In this document: one piece after another, positions 23,386-35,200 of the stretch
How positions within the stretch are numbered: position 1 is the stretch's first letter
Layout: the number at the start of each line of letters is the position of its first letter
From: Turritopsis dohrnii
Taxonomy: Eukaryota > Cnidaria > Hydrozoa > Anthoathecata > Oceaniidae
Assembly: GCA_027922465.2 (NCBI GenBank)
Contig: BQMF02000002.1
Location: forward strand, 868,001-932,000
Direction of reading: 5' to 3'
Length of the DNA: 64,000 nt
Program-made: the position numbers and the translations under genes
The notes under the pieces: generated by a model
What the model saw: the letters and a program-made list of their open reading frames with translations, nothing else
Database searches by the model: none
Told to the model about the DNA's origin: nothing

Positions 23386-23969
23386 TATTCATATTCGTAA
23401 GCGTAAAAAAATGAGAATCATAAATGTTTTGTTTATCGCAGCAATATTTGTTTACATTTAAAAATGAAGTTTTCCGCCAAAAAAGAAGTATAGTGGAAAC
23501 TATAAAAAGAAAATTTCGGCCGAAAAAATACTTTTTCTGATCGAAATTTTCTTTTTCGAATGACTTTTTCCTGAGTGGAAACGCAGCTTTAAGTGTGTTT
23601 CTTTTTTTAACCCTATTTATATCTTCTTTTTATGACGTAAATTGTGCGAATAAGTGATGAGAAAATCCTTTAGAATGGCGTTTAAGCTGTTCTACAGGCT
23701 TTAAAATCAAAAAATTTTCTTTGTCACCCAACCATGGTGGGCGACATTTGTCCAACTGCCTTATTTCCATACTTAATTCAAAACAGCTGGCTACACAAAG
23801 TTTTCTTATTTCGACCCCTGCAGGCCATAAAATGGTCTACCTTACCCGCCAAGAAAAACGTGGCGGTGGTGTAGGAGCTTAAGTACGAGATAATGTTAAG
23901 TTCAAAATGCGCACTGATATTTCCAATCTGGATTCTGATATATTGAGCATTAACGGCTGGAAATAGAAG

Positions 23970-26280
23970 GAAAGAACAAGTACAGTATGACATTGTTATG
24001 TGTACTCTATCAACCGAATTTTCAAGAATGTGGCAAAATTGCATGGTTGGAAAAGCTTGATGCCTTGCTTGCAAAAGCGACAGCACAATGGAAAGGACAG
24101 ATTGTGATCACAGGAGACTTTAATATAAATCTTCTTGAAAAATCAAAAGTCTTACACCGATATTCTCAACTTCCATAGTTTAACACAACATATATTGCAA
24201 AACCGACACGTAAAGGATCTTCGCTAATTGACCATATAGTGACGAACAACTGCTGTAAAGTAAAAGTTTGTGATGTACTGCCGCCATCTAGAATTAGTTA
24301 TCATGACGCTGTATATGCTTGTATAAACACAAGAGTGCCACGGTTTAAACCACGTTTCAAAGTACTACAGGATCTTAGTAAGTTTTGTCTAAACGATTAC
24401 ATACATGATTTTTCAACACTTCCTTTAAATCTAGTGTATGGGATTGAATCAGCAGACGATAAGCTTGATATACTGAACGATCTAATATTATCTTGTATAA
24501 ACCACCATGCTCCTTTGAAAACAATCAAAGTGACAAGACCACCGGCTCCATGGTTAAAGGATTTAGACATATCGTAAATCCCCGAATAAGCGCTCCCCCT
24601 CTGGGGAGGGGCTCTTATACGGATTAGGAGGGCGCTTATTCGAATTAGTGGCCTACGCAAAATTTTAGGATAGGAGTTCCTCTTTAGATGTGGAAAACAA
24701 TGGAAAAATGGAACAAATATATAAAACAAGGTGGTTTAGTTTCCTTGTTCCACATCATTTATCTCTTCAGGTTCTTTTTTCACATTTTTCACAAAACAAG
24801 GAAGTTTCTTAATTTTGCTTTCCGTGATGTCTATTCGGATTATCTTTTTCTTATGGATTGTTCTGCTGGTTTTGACCATATGTCAGTTCAATTTATTAAA
24901 CCAGTTTTAGAATACCTAGCTTCACCTCTAACACGTGTTATCAAGATCCGTGACGACATAATCAATGCAATGAATAAAGGTGAAGTAACCTTGGCGACGT
25001 TCTTAGACTACTCAAAAGCTTTTGATACAGTAGACTTCAAAATACTACTAACGAAGTTATGTCGTCTTGGTTTCTTGAAAGAAGTTACGCTATGTATGCT
25101 TTCTTTAGCTGAGTGATCGAAAACAATTCGTCCAAGTAGGTGACAAATCTTCACCATTAGATACTGTTCACTTTGTAGTTCCTCAAGGATCCGTATTAGG
25201 ACCAATCTTGTTCAATTTATATACAGTGGATCTACAAGATGTTCTCGACAGTTTGGTACGTCAGTACACTGATGATAAAACCTCGTACGCAAAACTAAAG
25301 ATATTCTTGCTGCTATTCCAAAAATGACGGATCGAATAAGACAATTACAGGAGTGGTCAAATGATAATAATCTAGCATTTAATGAGAATAAGAGTAAAAT
25401 CATGCTGTTTTCTATAAAGCAGATGGCAACAAAGCATAATGTTGGAGAGGAAAATCATCCAAGTTTTTCTGACACACAACAACCACTGTATCCAGAGAGT
25501 AAAGTCATACAAAATCCTTGGTATCCATTTTGATGAGCACCTTGATTGGGATATACAAATAAATGAATTACTTAGATCATCGTACAAACAGCTGTATGCA
25601 CTTCGAAAAATTAAAAGGTTTACAACAAAAGCACAACGTAAACACCTTGCTGAAACGTTAATTCTATCCAAGATTGATTACTGTAATGTTCTGTATTCGA
25701 ATGCGCCACAGTACAAGATAAACCGAATCAATAAGCTGTTCAGGAGCATTGCTACATATGTAAAATTGAAATACTGTGATACGCTGGATGTATTGAACTT
25801 AAAATGGTTACCAATCCAAAATCGCATTAATCTTAATCTCCTGAAACTCACACACAAATCGTTACATCAAAGTGAGTTTCCAATTTACTTGAAAAGTTTA
25901 AACTTCGAAACTTCCAACAGAAATACACACAACTCATACAACACGAAGACTAAACTCAAAGTCGAACCAACTGAAAATACTTTTTCCAGAAAATGCAGTA
26001 GACTTTTTAACGATGTGCCTTTGAACTTACGAGAAGAAAAGAATTATAACTCATTCGTATCTGGACTTAAATCATTTTTACTAGATGTAGCGGTAGCCAA
26101 GTATATCAGCGGTCACTAATTTGCTTTTCTTTTTTTTTTATATATACATATAAGGACATAGTTAATATATAATTTTATAATTTAAATTAAAATTATTTTA
26201 AATTAATTTATTACTTTACGGGATGAAGAACCATTGTAAGAGATGGATATGCCCTGAAATAAAGCATTATCATTATCATG
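23970..26280 (+). mobile_element. LINE (jockey/CR1-like) retrotransposon, 5'-truncated and broken
   Basis: Frame fragments on the plus strand give, in order, the C-terminal part of an apurinic-type endonuclease (ITGDFNINLLEKS at ~24105, SSLIDHIV at ~24218, SYHDAVYA at ~24297), then reverse transcriptase motifs TFLDYSKAFDTVD at ~25003, VPQGSVLGPILFNLY at ~25180 and QYTDDKT at ~25263 in place of the usual A/Y-x-DD box, and the C-terminal domain to the stop at 26117. Several frameshifts and stops (24176, 24575, 25114, 25325, about 25430-25535) break it. The 3' end is AATAAAGCATTATCATTATCAT. A 70-bp fold-back sequence sits between the two enzyme halves. Confidence 0.85.
24582..24652. repeat. Short fold-back sequence in the LINE
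   Basis: CGAATAAGCGCTCCCCC and GGGCGCTTATTCG are inverted ends of a ~70-bp segment between the endonuclease and RT parts. Similar GCGCGAA/AATAAG strings recur near 5125, 27870 and 28400, so this is likely a small dispersed insert. Confidence 0.5.
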
Positions 26281-26313
26281 TACTAACAAAAAAACTATTT
26301 CTTTGAATTCTAG

Positions 26314-26876
26314 GATTATTGGAATGGGCCAAGACCAACATGAGGAGTTTTAAATTATTTGTTAGTTTGTGTTGTGTTGTTGCACAAGCTGATGAAAGTT
26401 TCATCAATCTGCTCACTGATTTAAAAGGCTCAACACCACAGGGGCCATCTTCAAGTAAAAGAACACAACTGAACGTAGTTGTTGGCAAGTCTGTATGTCC
26501 AGATAGTGACACCTCTGAAAGTGAAGCTGAGTCTGATCTTGAAAGTGGTGATAGTGAATCAGATGGGGAAGATGATGTGGAGGGTACTTTAAGTTTGACT
26601 GCAGACAACTTTTACACTTCACTTAATGTTCATGATTGGGTAAGCGAAAGTTACTCTGGTAATGTGTTTCTTGGTGAGATCCTGGACATTAAAAATGATA
26701 ACGTGAAGGTTAATGTAATGGTGAAATCAGTTAAAAACATACAGTTAGGAAGATGGCCAGACAGGGAAAATGCAATATATTATAAAAAATCGGATGTCAT
26801 TGCTGCCATACAACCACCAATTCCTGTTGGTAACAGAGAACGTTTTTATTTTGAAGAACATTCAACACTTCCATAG
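26314..26876 (+). CDS. Terminal exon of an unrecognised gene
   Basis: The open frame follows a good acceptor (TTCTAG|GATTATTGG) just after the LINE tail and ends at 26876. The translation has an acidic, Ser-rich middle (SDTSESEAESDLESGDSESD) and a compact C-terminus with NVFLGEILDI, VKVNVMV, GRWPDRENAIYY and IQPPIPVGNRERFYF. The C-terminal pattern (beta-rich, WP...D...Y...I..P.PV..R) resembles tails I associate with unnamed transposon-encoded proteins, but I cannot name the family. Upstream exons were not identified; the LINE lies directly before it. It could be the last exon of a lost transposase or of a host gene. Confidence 0.5.
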
Positions 26877-27025
26877 ACATTGCAGATTCATTGAGAACAT
26901 TTTTTAAAACTTGGTGTTAGGCCCCTGGCAGTGTTTAACAATGTCAAGGCTAAGATTTTGACTCTTGGGTCAAAGTTAGGAGTTTGGTTTATTTTTTAAA
27001 AAATATACTATATAAAGTCAATTTA

Positions 27026-27560
27026 ATGTTAAATCGACCAATTGATACTGGTCTGAATGTTTTGGATTTGAGTAAAGTGTTAATGTATCGATTTCATTAT
27101 CAATATGTTTAAGTGAAATATCCAGATGATCAGTCAAAACTACTGTCTACCGACATGGATTCACTCACTTATCGAATCAAACCGACGATTTGTATGCTGA
27201 TAAGTTGAAAGAACAAGATTTGTTCGATTTTAGTGGCTACTCAAAGGATCATAAATATTTCTCTGCGAGAATCGAAAAGGTTATTGGGAAGATGAAAGAT
27301 GAGCTGAATGGATCTTTGATGTGAGAGTTTATGCACAGAGGTATGCGTTCGAATATGACAACAAAACAATGCCGAAAGTAGAAGTATATCACATCAGGAT
27401 TACTATCATTGCTTATTTGAAAATGCAAAATAAGAACACACAAACATCAAATTTTCATCATTTGTCAAAACAACACGACGTTGTCAGGGTGTGATGACAA
27501 ACGCTATCTGTTAGAGGACGGAATAAGTTCAATTCTGTATGGACATAACAAAACAAGATG
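27026..27560 (+). pseudogene. Polinton-type family B DNA polymerase relic
   Basis: Pieces in shifting frames line up with the C-terminal half of protein-primed family B DNA polymerase (PF03175 type) of Polintons/Mavericks: NVLDLSKVLMYRFHYQYV, a stop, then motif C as STDMDSLTYRIK (consensus YxDTDS, first D kept), a frameshift, LFDFSGYSKDHKYFS, KVIGKMKDELNG, a stop, and near the end CDDKRYLLEDGISSILYGH at about 27489-27545. In the family this enzyme copies the element's own DNA. Palm motifs A and B lie upstream and are missing. No integrase, ATPase or capsid gene was seen nearby. Confidence 0.8.
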
Positions 27561-28440
27561 GAAGACAAAATTTATTGACTATTTTCTATATTTGTATATA
27601 TAATATTGTACAAAATCAAAAAAGTTAATGCTACTCTACGAAACTGTATTACAAAAGTTTATCAACTGAGAAAGTAGTATTATGCAGGAGAGGATGATCC
27701 TGTTGATATGATGATTATACGTTGTCTTTATCCAAACTTATAACAAAGTATTTGGTTTGAAAAATGTTTTACAGCTATGCATCTATTGTTAATGCTATCC
27801 TAAAACTACCTTAACTTTCACACATTTCTTTGCGCAAGAAATAGGCTATTTTTCGTGCAGTGGGGTGCGCGAAAATTAAAGTGCGTGAAATTCGAATAAG
27901 CCCTGAGATTATATAGTTGACCTTATTCATTACAATTGTTTCGGGAACAATATTGCTAGTTTCATATTAATCATAGTCAAGGATTTGGTCCGACAATCGA
28001 ATGGGATGATGGTACCAGTACCAAACAACTGGAAGAAGTATTTTTAGCAATTATACCTAACAGTGAACATGAGTAGCAAAGACTTTGTGTACTCCAATGA
28101 GATTGTGAAGAAAGGCAAAATAGGGACATGAGATCAAGGTAAATGAATGTTTGTCAATTGTGAAAGCCCTTCATGCTGGATGGATGGTACAGTTTTATGA
28201 TTACGTCAGATATGGAAACAATGTTTAGAAGTCATCTTGTGTTATTGGCAATTCCAAAAATGAAATTACACTTGGTCCGTTTGTATATGAGCTTTAGTTT
28301 TTTTCTTTTTTTTTGTTGATGATACTTTGCATGTCAGATTTATATGACCACTTTATTTTTCCCCGTTCTTAACGGCGAGAAAAAAGAGGACGTGAAAATT
28401 AAAGGCGCGCAAATTTTAAGGGAAGTAAGGTATTAAATAG
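27561..28440. other. Non-coding stretch
   Basis: AT-rich with GCGCGAAAATT- and AATAAG-type strings at about 27868-27900 and 28370-28415. No gene could be supported. Confidence 0.35.
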
Positions 28441-28442
28441 AA

Positions 28443-28841
28443 TTGAAAGAATTGGAAAGACGAATTCGATTTGTTAAAAAAGAGGATTGGGAGCAAGTAA
28501 AGGACCTCTTCACGTTACTTGAAAAGAATCTTGAAATAGCCATTGACGAGAATGGCGCACAATTTATGAAACTAGCAATGAACGAGATAAGCATTTGCAT
28601 CAAGCTGACAATCAAAGCAGATTTTTCGCAAATCATCCTAACCAATGTTGATGAGGACAAGAAATTTATTACATCTACGTACTTGTTTATTGTTGAAGTA
28701 TTTGAATACTCGATTTCAATTTCATTCTTCAAAATTACTGAAATTCAGCGAGAGAAAAAGAAAACAGATATCAGATCAGCTTGTCCAAATTCCATTTTTT
28801 ATCCATACTTCCATTTTATCATATCTGCCCTGTGTTTGTAG
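28443..28841 (+). other. Open frame entering the 201-bp repeat
   Basis: A 132-codon frame whose first 70 residues (ERRIRFVKKEDWEQVKDL, ENGAQFMKLAMNEISICIKL) have a protein-like, charged composition before it runs into repeat DNA. I do not recognise it. It may be an exon remnant; the part after 28655 is repeat sequence. Confidence 0.3.
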
Positions 28842-29190
28842 CTGTCCTTATTGACAGACAAGAAATTTATTACATCTACGTACTTGTTTATTGTTGAAGT
28901 ATTTGAATACTCGATTTCAATTTCATTCTTCAAAATTACTGAAATTCAGCGAGAGAAAAAGAAAACAGATATCAGATCAGCTTGTCCAAATTCCATTTTT
29001 TATCCATACTTCCATTTTATCATATCTGCCCTGTGTTTGTAGCTGTCCTTATTGACAGACAAGAAATTTATTACATCTACGTACTTGTTTATTGTTGAAG
29101 TATTTGAATACTCGATTTCAATTTCATTCTTCAAAATTACTGAAATTCAGCGAGAGAAAAAGAAAACAGATCAGCTTGTCCAACTTCCTT
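28655..29190 (+). repeat. Tandem repeat, period 201 bp
   Basis: The string GAAATTTATTACATCTACGT starts at 28661, 28862 and 29063, so the period is exactly 201 bp. The copies are near-identical by eye. The third loses a few bases around 29170 and then diverges. 201 is divisible by three, so one frame stays open across copies. Each unit ends with CTGTCCTTATTGACAG. Confidence 0.9.
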
Positions 29191-29515
29191 TTTTTTTTAC
29201 CTAACTCAGCTTCAATTACTCATGACTAATGTTGTGTATAGTGGCACTTCATTAGATGTTTTTGTCACTTTGCTCCCCATCATGTGCATGAGCTACTCCA
29301 ATACCAAGCAATTATATTTGGTTAATTTTTATCATATCTGCCCTGTGTTTGTAGCTGTCCTTATTGACAGACCACTGTCCTTGTTGACAGTCCCATACAG
29401 GTTTTGTTCATTAGAGGATGTCCTGGTTGACAGTCAATGCAGGCTAAGTGTATACCTGTCCTTGTTGACAAGTTTGTACAAACTAAGTTAATTCTCGCTG
29501 TCCTGTTGACAGTAT
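28842..29515. repeat. Cluster of CTGTCCTNNTTGACAG motifs
   Basis: The imperfect palindrome CTGTC-CTT-A/G-TT-GACAG occurs near 28843, 29042, 29355 and 29376. Decayed forms lie near 29420, 29457 and 29500, with more at 31480 and 31575. The first copies are in the 201-bp units; the later ones lie outside them in otherwise unrelated sequence. Confidence 0.6.
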
Positions 29516-29689
29516 TGTGCTTTGCCAGTTAAATTGCCATTGTATTTCGGGTATTGGATATCAAGCTTTTGAAGATGTTATGTCAAGGAATAGACTTTCA
29601 GAAACTTACATTTCGTGGATAAAAGCTGTGGACATGATCAACACGATAAACTCTTCAAAATAAAACCGATAGAACCAGTAGAATTTCTG

Positions 29690-30425
29690 TGTGTGTTTTT
29701 GAACAATTTGGCAATATTAAATGGATATTCAGATTGCCTGCATATGAGTATTAAATCTGTGGTTATGTAAAATTATTTTTATAATTAAAACTAAAGATGA
29801 ATACAAAACTTAAAAAAAAGCAAAGAAAAAGGAATAACTTCAATAATTCTTCAAGAGTTCATCAAAGAATTAGATGTTTAAGTTAGACGTTTAAACAAGC
29901 TTGCGATATAATGGTTCAAGACCTCATTGTTCCCGATAATGGTCGAACTCTATACCTGAACATTTGTTCATTGTAGACAGACCCGTTCGGTGCAAGGTGT
30001 ACCATCTGCATCAGTCAATCTGCTCTTGTCATTTGCCCTGTCGCTTCCATGCATGAGTGTTTCAGTTTCATTGCAGGTTGCCACAAGAATTCGAAAGCAG
30101 TGGTGCTTTTAGAAGATAGCATGTGGACAGCAATGGTTGGAATGCATGATAGAGAAAGTGCATACCTACCATCTAGAAACCAGGTTCCATCTAAATCTTA
30201 TCAGTATGCAGCATATCAACAATTTACATGGCGGTCCATAACCATCTCGGAAAAAGTGTTCTCAAAGTCTTCACAAAAAGATTTGATGGTTTGGCAATAT
30301 TGAATGGATATTCTGTTATCCTCCATATGAATATCAAATCCATGTTTATGTCAAATTATATTTATGAATTAACACTCTGAAGATGAATACAAAACTTTAA
30401 AAAAAGCAAAGAAAAAGAAATAATA
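29690..30425 (+). repeat. Diverged direct duplication, ~130 bp
   Basis: About 29700-29825 and 30275-30420 share TTTGGCAATATTRAATGGAT, a second block around CATATGARTATYAAATCYRT, and AAGATGAATACAAAACTT plus an AAAGCAAAGAAAAAG run. Non-coding. Confidence 0.65.
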
Positions 30426-31445
30426 AAGTATTTGTGTGGTTAGGTTTTCGGAATAGTATATCGTCGTATCTGCAGGTCACACAGTTGACTAGAAATATGC
30501 TTGGTCAACAAAGTGTAAGTATTCTACTTGCTGGTAAAAGTGTAATGAACGACGAAAAAAAAGATCATGTGACTATAGCAGGAGACAGAGGAAGCTTATG
30601 GAGTGTTACAAATACTGTGTACTCAATTTTTGCTACTATAGAATCCACTTTCCGTCGGTCGACTGCTGGTTGCCAAAAAAATTGTCAGTAACAAAATGGT
30701 GGGTGAAGTCAACCCCAACTGTCTTGTTGAATTTCAATAAGCTACGAGGTTAGTCTTAAGTTATTGGAGTATCTCATAACCCTATATATGGGTGTAAGGA
30801 CATTCTCTTTAGTTAGAGACAAAAGAGAAAAGCACTACATCAAATCCAAAAGGAAGCAATCAAGATCACTTCGTACAGAAAATCAATAAAGCTAAAGTTC
30901 AACAACAGCAAAACAGAGTCGATGGTAATGTCTTTGCAATGGCATTTGTTGTGCAACTTCCCTCAGGCTCAGATCCAGGAAATTCCCCATTAGATGTGCA
31001 AACGAATACATTAACCAGTTGAGAGTCAAATTCGTTATCTTTTTCAAATATTTCGTCATCAATAGCTTCGATTACAGCATCTAAATCATCACCTTGAAGG
31101 AATTTCTCTCCGATCGCAACCATTTTAGAAAATAGAGTACATGTACGGTCAGGCCTTAAGAGGAAAAAAACATAATCCTCAAGACAATTCCTTTGGGCTG
31201 TATCTCTTTCTTATGACTTTCTTATGACTATGACTATGCTTCCACAAAACATAAACCAAATCGGTTAGAATATTCTTCACGTTGTGTGAGCATATTATAA
31301 GGACTCGTTCATGAGAATTTTAACGATTGAAATGGTGCATTTAAAAGACAGCATGTTGACAGCAATGGTTGGAATGCATGATAGAGAAAGTGCATACCTA
31401 GCTAGAAACCAGCCTATATCTAAATCTTATCGGTATGTACCATCA
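30110..31445 (+). repeat. Dispersed direct duplication, ~120 bp
   Basis: About 30112-30215 and 31340-31435 share GACAGCAATGGTTGGAATGC, ATGATAGAGAAAGTGCATAC and CTAAATCTTATC with small indels. In one frame both translate as TAMVGMHDRESAYL, so this may be a duplicated exon of an unknown element. Confidence 0.6.
30899..31123 (-). other. Unrecognised acidic open frame
   Basis: ATG-started frame of 74 codons with a protein-like acidic N-terminal part (GDDLDAVIEAIDDEIFEKDN). No family recognised and no exon partners found. It lies downstream (3') of gene A on the same strand. Confidence 0.25.
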
Positions 31446-31599
31446 ACTTGGAGAGGGTGCACTCCAGCATACATCACAGTCCTGGTTGATACACTTTTTG
31501 GTAGAGGATGGCTATCCATGTTAGCATCCATGTTAGACAGTAGGTCACTATTTAGGCACTATCTTGTCTTGAGGACCTGTCCTAGTTGACAGAGTGCTC

Positions 31600-32282
31600 A
31601 TCCATCCATTTGGACCTGTGCACAGTGGTTCTCACGCCCGCATTCACGTAAAGCTGTAATCAATAACGCATGTCTAGCACATACTTTGAGGCAAGGATTG
31701 ACATGCAATCCCTAAAATTGTTTATTTTCCTTTCCTTCTCTTTTTATCTTTTCTTTATGACATCACTCAAGCAAAGCAAGCTACTATATTGAAAGAAGCA
31801 TGTGAACAGCAAAGTATCGACAGTGATGACAAAAACTTATGATAAAAACATAAAGAACATTAATGCTCCTTTAACGTTCAATTTGAAGACTATTCTCAAG
31901 GAGTCATCAACAAGTGTTTGAAAATGAAAAACAGCAATAGTAAATGTATAAAGAGACAACAAGCTGGCAAATTTGAAAGTAGAAGTAGTAGAACCATAAG
32001 GAAGTCAGATAAATAAATAAAGTCAAAAGTCAGTTATGGTTTGATTTAAGTGAAAATATTTTGGGTAGTCGTCACCATTCCTTCCATGAATTGTTTCAAA
32101 AAGCAAATAACAAATAACATTAACACAGAAGACATGAACCCTATTCTGAAAATATAACAGTGTTATCTTGAGCCTGAAACCTACAGTGTAAATCAGAGTA
32201 AATGTCGAATGACCTTATAGAAATCATTTACAAAAATTACAAAATCTACCTGCTAAGGCAGTCCTTCACATAACAATTTTCA
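31600..32282. other. 3' flank of gene A
   Basis: Non-coding. Presumed 3' UTR and intergenic sequence of gene A. A minus-strand AATAAA-like string is present near 31718, but it is far from the stop codon. Confidence 0.4.
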
Positions 32283-35200
32283 CTAACAATTTTTTCCACA
32301 GATTGATGCGTACTTTTTAATAAAATCAGGAAAATCTGCAGATATGTCAATTCCATGTTCAATGAAAATGGCGGAAATCTAAAAGAAGATTTAGTCAAGA
32401 TATTAGATATTATTTAAAAAATAGTATGTATAGTCAAAATGCTTACAAATCTAGCACAGCTGAATGCTTTAACAATATTCATTTAGGTTTAAGTAATCTG
32501 TTAGGAAATTCTTACATTTTGAAAATTTGTGCAACTTAAATTTTACGACCAATCCTTACTTTGCCAGAAATTTTACCAGGAAGAAAATATTTCAGTTGCA
32601 GCAAAATTAAAATTTGTGCAACTAGAGAATTTTTACTTGAATTTTACGACCAATCCTTACTTTGCCAGAAATTTTACCAGGAAGAAAATATTTCAGTTGC
32701 AGCAAAATTAAAATCCTCAATTTGTCAAGTTGTTTTCTGCAAATTTTTTTGAAGTACTCCACCGTGAAATTTAATTCTGTAAAAATATAAAAGTTTTTTT
32801 CAAACTGCAAAATTTCTTTCCCACAAAAATATCTGTATATAAAGTATGCTTAAGGAATGGATGGAATACATAATTTTGAATTGTATATAATATCCTTGAA
32901 CGGAGTATATACCTTTGAATGGTGTATACAATTTTTTACCAAAACTACAAGGATATAGAGGATCTGGATATTGAATGAATCAACAGAAATAATATCAGGA
33001 CTACTACCTCATCTTGATCGACAATAAGATCATGAAAATTCCAATTTGATTGAAATCCTATTCCATTTCTTTGATATCGATCATGTAGAGGACAGGACAA
33101 TGCAACAAATAAGCCCACTGCAAGGGCAAGTCCAGTTTGTACTGATGCATTCAATTTGAATGTTCCAATTCCATGATCTCCAATCACAACAGAAACAACT
33201 GAAGATTCTATAAGGCATCAATATCAGCAGTTTGTTTCTCATAATATTTGCAAGCAAAATAATTGGTAAAGTACTCTTAAGAAAAAGCACCTTAAAGAGC
33301 ACTCCTCACCTACTTAAGGACAACACAACTCCATTGCATTAAAAAACTTATCATCAACAAGAAAGAGTAGCAAAGGTTAGAAAGACTGGAGACATAGAAA
33401 ATCATAGAAATAACAACAAAAGCATTCTTTGATACCTTGTTTTACTGGTGCTCCAATAAAAATGGCATGGGTTTCATTTTTGCTGCCATCAGCATCATCA
33501 TCAAATAAAAGGCTCTTGTTGATATAATTTCCGAAGAGTTTATGCAATATGCTTTTAACTTTTGAATTCTGAGATGAGAGGGTTATTGTCTTGTTCAGTT
33601 TCAGCAAAGCAAATAAAACATGAATCAGGTTATTTATTTCCTGATCTGTTGGATTTGAACTCATTGCAACATAGATTTGTTGTGATTTGGACAAACTTAA
33701 GACTGCTCGTGTAAAATCAGCTCTGTTATGGATACTCTCTCCAATTTCTTCCAAGAGTGACCATGCATTTTGAGATACAATTGAGTATCTAGCTGCACCT
33801 TCATCCAAACAAACGACTTTTGCTTGCGGATATGTTTTACTTTGGACTAGCTTGTCTGCATCAGACGATTTCACATCGGTAACAAACATACAGCCAGGTG
33901 AATGAGAAAAAGAGACAGGTAATTCTAAAACAAAAAATATGAGTTTTGAAATCAAAGTTTAAAAGATATAGCATATATCAATTAGATGAACATTTCAGAC
34001 AGGGTAAAACAACTGTGAACGTATTTCCAATAAAAAAGTATTTTACTAGCATTATGAACAGCCAAAGCCGAGGTAACTCCACAAGCCCAAAAAACAGGCA
34101 CATCATCCTCACTCCATTCCTGTGGATTTTGCCCATATGTTGCCTTGGTAATGTCAGTTATTCCAATATCTTCAGGTCTGCCAATGTGAATGGGTGCCCC
34201 ATGACAAAATTCCATATCTTTCGTTATGTTTACAGTCTCTTCTAACTGGTCTTTCGATACTATCCTTAATGAAACAACCATCGGAGTCGAGAAACAGTTG
34301 ACAGGCTTGCATGAAATATTTGTTGCATACATGGGTATATTCTTTGATTTTCCCAAATTCAGTATGCCTTTCTCTAGGAGTTTTGAGTCAAAACTGAAAC
34401 TGCAACCAAGATAGAAGGTGACCATTTCATCCCATTTGTATTCCAATAAATTTGGTGCAGTTTTCAATAACTCTCCTTTAACATACACATTATAAGCTGG
34501 CACATCAGTCCTATAAAATTCGGTATAAAGAATGAATGCATTCCATGATGTAAATTCAGAAAAATTATCAGGTACACGCTTTTTTTTTATAAGAACCAGT
34601 TAAATCTGACCTGAGGCTGGCTGTTCTTATTTTTTTAGTCTTTTTAAACTTGAATTGTTCTTATTTTGTTCTTGGCTTTAAGCACATAGCGCCAGCATAA
34701 ATATATTTTCACACATTTATTGTAGGAAAAAAAAAAAACAATAACAAGTGAAAATAATAAACTTCCAAACTATTTACTGCAGCTTGAGAAAAAATACCGA
34801 ACTGTTCTTAAAATTTTTGGAATAATGATTTGAGCCTCAGGTTGTTCTTATTTCGTTTTCATTTTTTGGCCAAATCTGAGACACAATTTTATAAGAACAA
34901 TTGAAACAAAAAACTTTTCGAAGGAGACTTTTAAAAAAGATTTGAGAATATCGACAACGGCATGTCATGAGCAGCTGCATTGCCATCATTCTTTACCTTT
35001 AGATTTTTGACACAGCTCATTGCAAAAAAGCTCAACCTAAAGTGGTGTCAGTATGTAATAGGATTTGTTTCTAATAAAAGAAATACACTGATATATCTCA
35101 GACCAAAACATAATGGGTCTTTTGCAAGGATTAAATAATGCAAATTTGGCCAAATTCCTCCCCACATAATTGAAATAAGATCTTAAAGATAGACTACCTA

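Larger units (their letters stand above)
21594..23588. mobile_element. PIF/Harbinger element, internally deleted and invaded
   Basis: Ends AGCTGCGTTTCCAGTCGAAA and the complement of AGCTGCGTTTCCACTCAGGA bound 1995 bp. The target duplication TTA is exact on both sides (21591-21593 and 23589-23591). A subterminal CGAAAAAGAAAATTT is also inverted. Inside are a partial MADF/Myb-like gene (plus) and only the N-terminus of the transposase (minus). Two further TIR elements are nested in the middle. Confidence 0.9.

Noticed and set aside
28150..28290. Possible transposase fragment (ALHAGWMVQFYDY)
   Set aside because: Weak likeness to DDE_1-type proteins over a few residues only, with stops around it.
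6015..33008. Genes A and B as one long gene with two DUF4392 domains
   Set aside because: Gene A has its own last exon with a stop (32378-32283) matching gene B's last exon in phase and place, and the gene A exon 4 donor phase does not fit the acceptor-like site near 6620.
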